Positions 61,881 to 64,000 of a DNA stretch of 64,000 nt are shown piece by piece (the first letter of the stretch is position 1; every line of letters starts with the position of its first letter). The notes under the pieces are model-generated. The model did no database searches. It worked only from the letters and a program-made list of their open reading frames with translations, and was not told the DNA's origin. Source of the DNA: Vigna angularis (lineage: Eukaryota > Streptophyta > Magnoliopsida > Fabales > Fabaceae); assembly GCF_016808095.1 (NCBI RefSeq), contig NC_068971.1, forward strand, positions 30,277,631 to 30,341,630. Reading direction: 5' to 3'. Both the position numbers and the translations under genes were made by a program.

Positions 61881-64000
61881 CCATGGTAAATAAATAATGG
61901 TTAAACATTAAATAATAGGTAAGTTGACAAGTTGTTAGACATAAATAGGTTTTGATAAAGTAATGTACTGATATTCAATGTCGGAATGAATTAAAGGTAC
62001 TAAATTTCTCTAAATTTTTTTATATAGATCATAACATAGGTCAATTCTTAGAGGACACATATTCATTGTATACAATCTATAATATTCTACCAAACAAATT
62101 ACCTTTGGGGTTTAAATATGATAACGTTAATTTTTACCATTATATTTGCTATCTTATATAAACAAAATTAACTATTTTCTAACTTTTAGTCTAGTTAGTC
62201 TTCATTTTTATCTTACTTTTGTAAATAATTATATTTTGGATTACACTAATCTAAATATACCATTAATCCTCGTTATTTTGTGTCTAATTTATGAACAAGA
62301 AGCTCTTATTTCAAACCAAAGAAGTAGGCAATCCAAAGAAGAAAAAAGGGAACATAGTAATAAGGATAACATTTTCTTCCACTTGGCAACCCTACCCGAC
62401 CCTATTACAACACTAGCTCTTGGGTTAGACCCTACAACCATCTGAATGAAAGGAATATGCCTTGTAGTAATGGCTTCACACTAAAACCTTATAACATTAT
62501 ATTTATTGACTTAGCCCTACAAAACTAACATAAGTAATCATATTGGAATTGCCAAAAGAGCTATTGGAACCCATCAACACCAGAATCATCAAATAACATG
62601 AACCAAGGAAACTTATCCTACCTAAACAACATCTTCTATTAGAAATAACGCATCAGACCACACTGTCTATAAAATTGAACATTAAGGCAAAACCAACGGT
62701 CAAACTCCAACCTAGTGATGACAGAAAATATGTGGCAGCTAATAGGTAAATGTAGAATTTATGCATGCTTATGTAAATATAGTGATGATGATCTATGCGA
62801 ATATATGCAACGGATGGACTAATGTGCAAATGCAGACTTATGCTCTCTAGGAATGGTAAGGAAATATGATCAAAGCTTCAGATTTATGAAAAAAAAAATG
62901 TACTTAGAATTAGAACTACAATGCATGTATGGAATCTAAGTGGCAGAATGTACTGCATCTAAGCCAAAGTGATGCTAACGCTATGCATGATATGATTATA
63001 AAATGTAAAATTCTGTAAAAGAGCTAAAATGAAACTAGAATGGTTCATGCAAGTCTGCAATATTGAACTGAATATAGAAATGCAAATTTGAAACTGAACT
63101 AGACTATCAAAGTCACCAGCTTATCCCACTAAATGACAATAATTAGAGCTAATGTATGACAACCTAATTCTATATTGCAAATTAGATTTTATATTCTACA
63201 ACAATGTTATGTTATGCAGTAGCAAGAAATTGTAATTATGAAGGTAATGCAGATTCAGAATATAAAACAAGAATGCAAGCCTATTAACTGGCCTAAATGG
63301 TGTTTAAACAACAAAAATAAATGCAGCAACGCAAATGTTGTATATGCAGAAGCTCAGCGCACTACTTTTCAAATTACTCTAGCACATTTAAAATGATTTA
63401 TTCATAGAAGATGATTTATATTCATGCAGCAACTAAGAATAGCTATAAAGATTGAAACCATAACAAGAAAAACTTGATAAAGGATTGGAAACAAAGAAAT
63501 TAAAGACAAAATAGAAAGCAAGTTGATTAGTAGTCTCTGAATTATAAATGGGTGAATTGAACGATTCTACTTAAGAAGACTTGTTGGTGAATAAGGCCCA
63601 CTTTGGGGTTCTTAGACTCAAAACAGAATCACCACTATGCATAGCTTGAACATTCAATTCATCCGAATAGAGAGCAAAACATGATTCATAGGCGGCAAAC
63701 CAAAAAAGACAGGAATCAAACTCATTATATTAAAGAGGAATCTAGTTGAGGGTAATGTGACATTGAAACTTACAAAACACAATTTTTCACTCCATAATTT
63801 GTTCTCATAAGAAGGTAAAGATTGAATGTCTAATTACTTTACCAATCTAAATATATTTAAGAGTGTGTTTGGTTCAGGGTAAGTACTATTGGCAAGGAAG
63901 GAAAACGATGCATGATTCGTGTTTGCTTCAACTGATTTGGGGGAGATTGCGGGCGTGGATATGCGAGAGGGAGAATAGGAATAATCCTTTGTGAATTGAG
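61881..64000. other. Intergenic, no recognised feature
   Basis: No family-level similarity seen in any frame and no terminal repeats. The window ends in a somewhat less AT-rich stretch (63890-64000) that may begin another feature outside the window. Confidence 0.45.

Overview
The window is plant nuclear DNA, very AT-rich and dense in transposons. It most likely comes from a warm-season (phaseoloid) legume such as a Vigna or Phaseolus relative. That placement is an inference: the main gene closely resembles the nodule homocitrate synthase of legumes (soybean GmN56, Lotus FEN1), and plant LTR retrotransposons, MULE, hAT and CACTA elements are everywhere. I see no rRNA, tRNA, CRISPR array or prokaryotic operon.

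Two protein-coding genes can be supported. (1) An intronless AP2/ERF factor of the DREB A-4 type on the minus strand (14195-15055, 286 aa) has a TATA box at 15179-15186. (2) A 13-exon gene on the plus strand spans 24935-52391. Its exons join without a break into a 557-aa LeuA-family synthase without a plastid transit peptide. This fits the FEN1/GmN56 class, which makes homocitrate in infected nodule cells for the FeMo-cofactor of bacteroid nitrogenase. The gene covers about 27.5 kb for 1.67 kb of coding sequence, because five introns are 3.4-5.9 kb or close to it and carry transposons.

Layout. 1-1000: minus-strand copia remnant with AATCGATT-type palindromes. 1180-1440: degenerate short repeat. 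6030-6730: degenerate 'CTTGACTTGA' minisatellite. 6736-9163: mosaic of copia/TRIM parts with two different LTRs, a gag and an extra coiled-coil ORF. 11080-11960: LTR-like palindrome region. 13.9-15.3 kb: ERF gene. 17.5-19.9 kb: probable old LTR/leader. 20851-21529: hAT-like MITE. 23.5-24.0 kb: truncated copia. 24.9-52.4 kb: homocitrate synthase. Intron 1 holds a (TA)n-embedded TIR element and a Pack-MULE with fragments of three host genes. Intron 2 holds a second MULE-like element, a second copy of the (TA)n-embedded element and a CACTA end. Intron 9 holds a hAT MITE and a copia gag remnant. Intron 11 holds a probable solo LTR. 54543-58700: CACTA element split by a nested 2.96-kb solo LTR and containing a long hairpin. 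59.6-61.9 kb: degenerate tandem repeat interrupted by an internally deleted gypsy element with an exact 5-bp duplication and a tRNA-Asp primer site. 61.9-64.0 kb: nothing recognisable.

The two genes need not work together. The points of most interest are the intact nodule gene under heavy transposon load, including a Glu-to-Gln change in a conserved active-site strand, and the clean, datable transposon structures inside and beside it.
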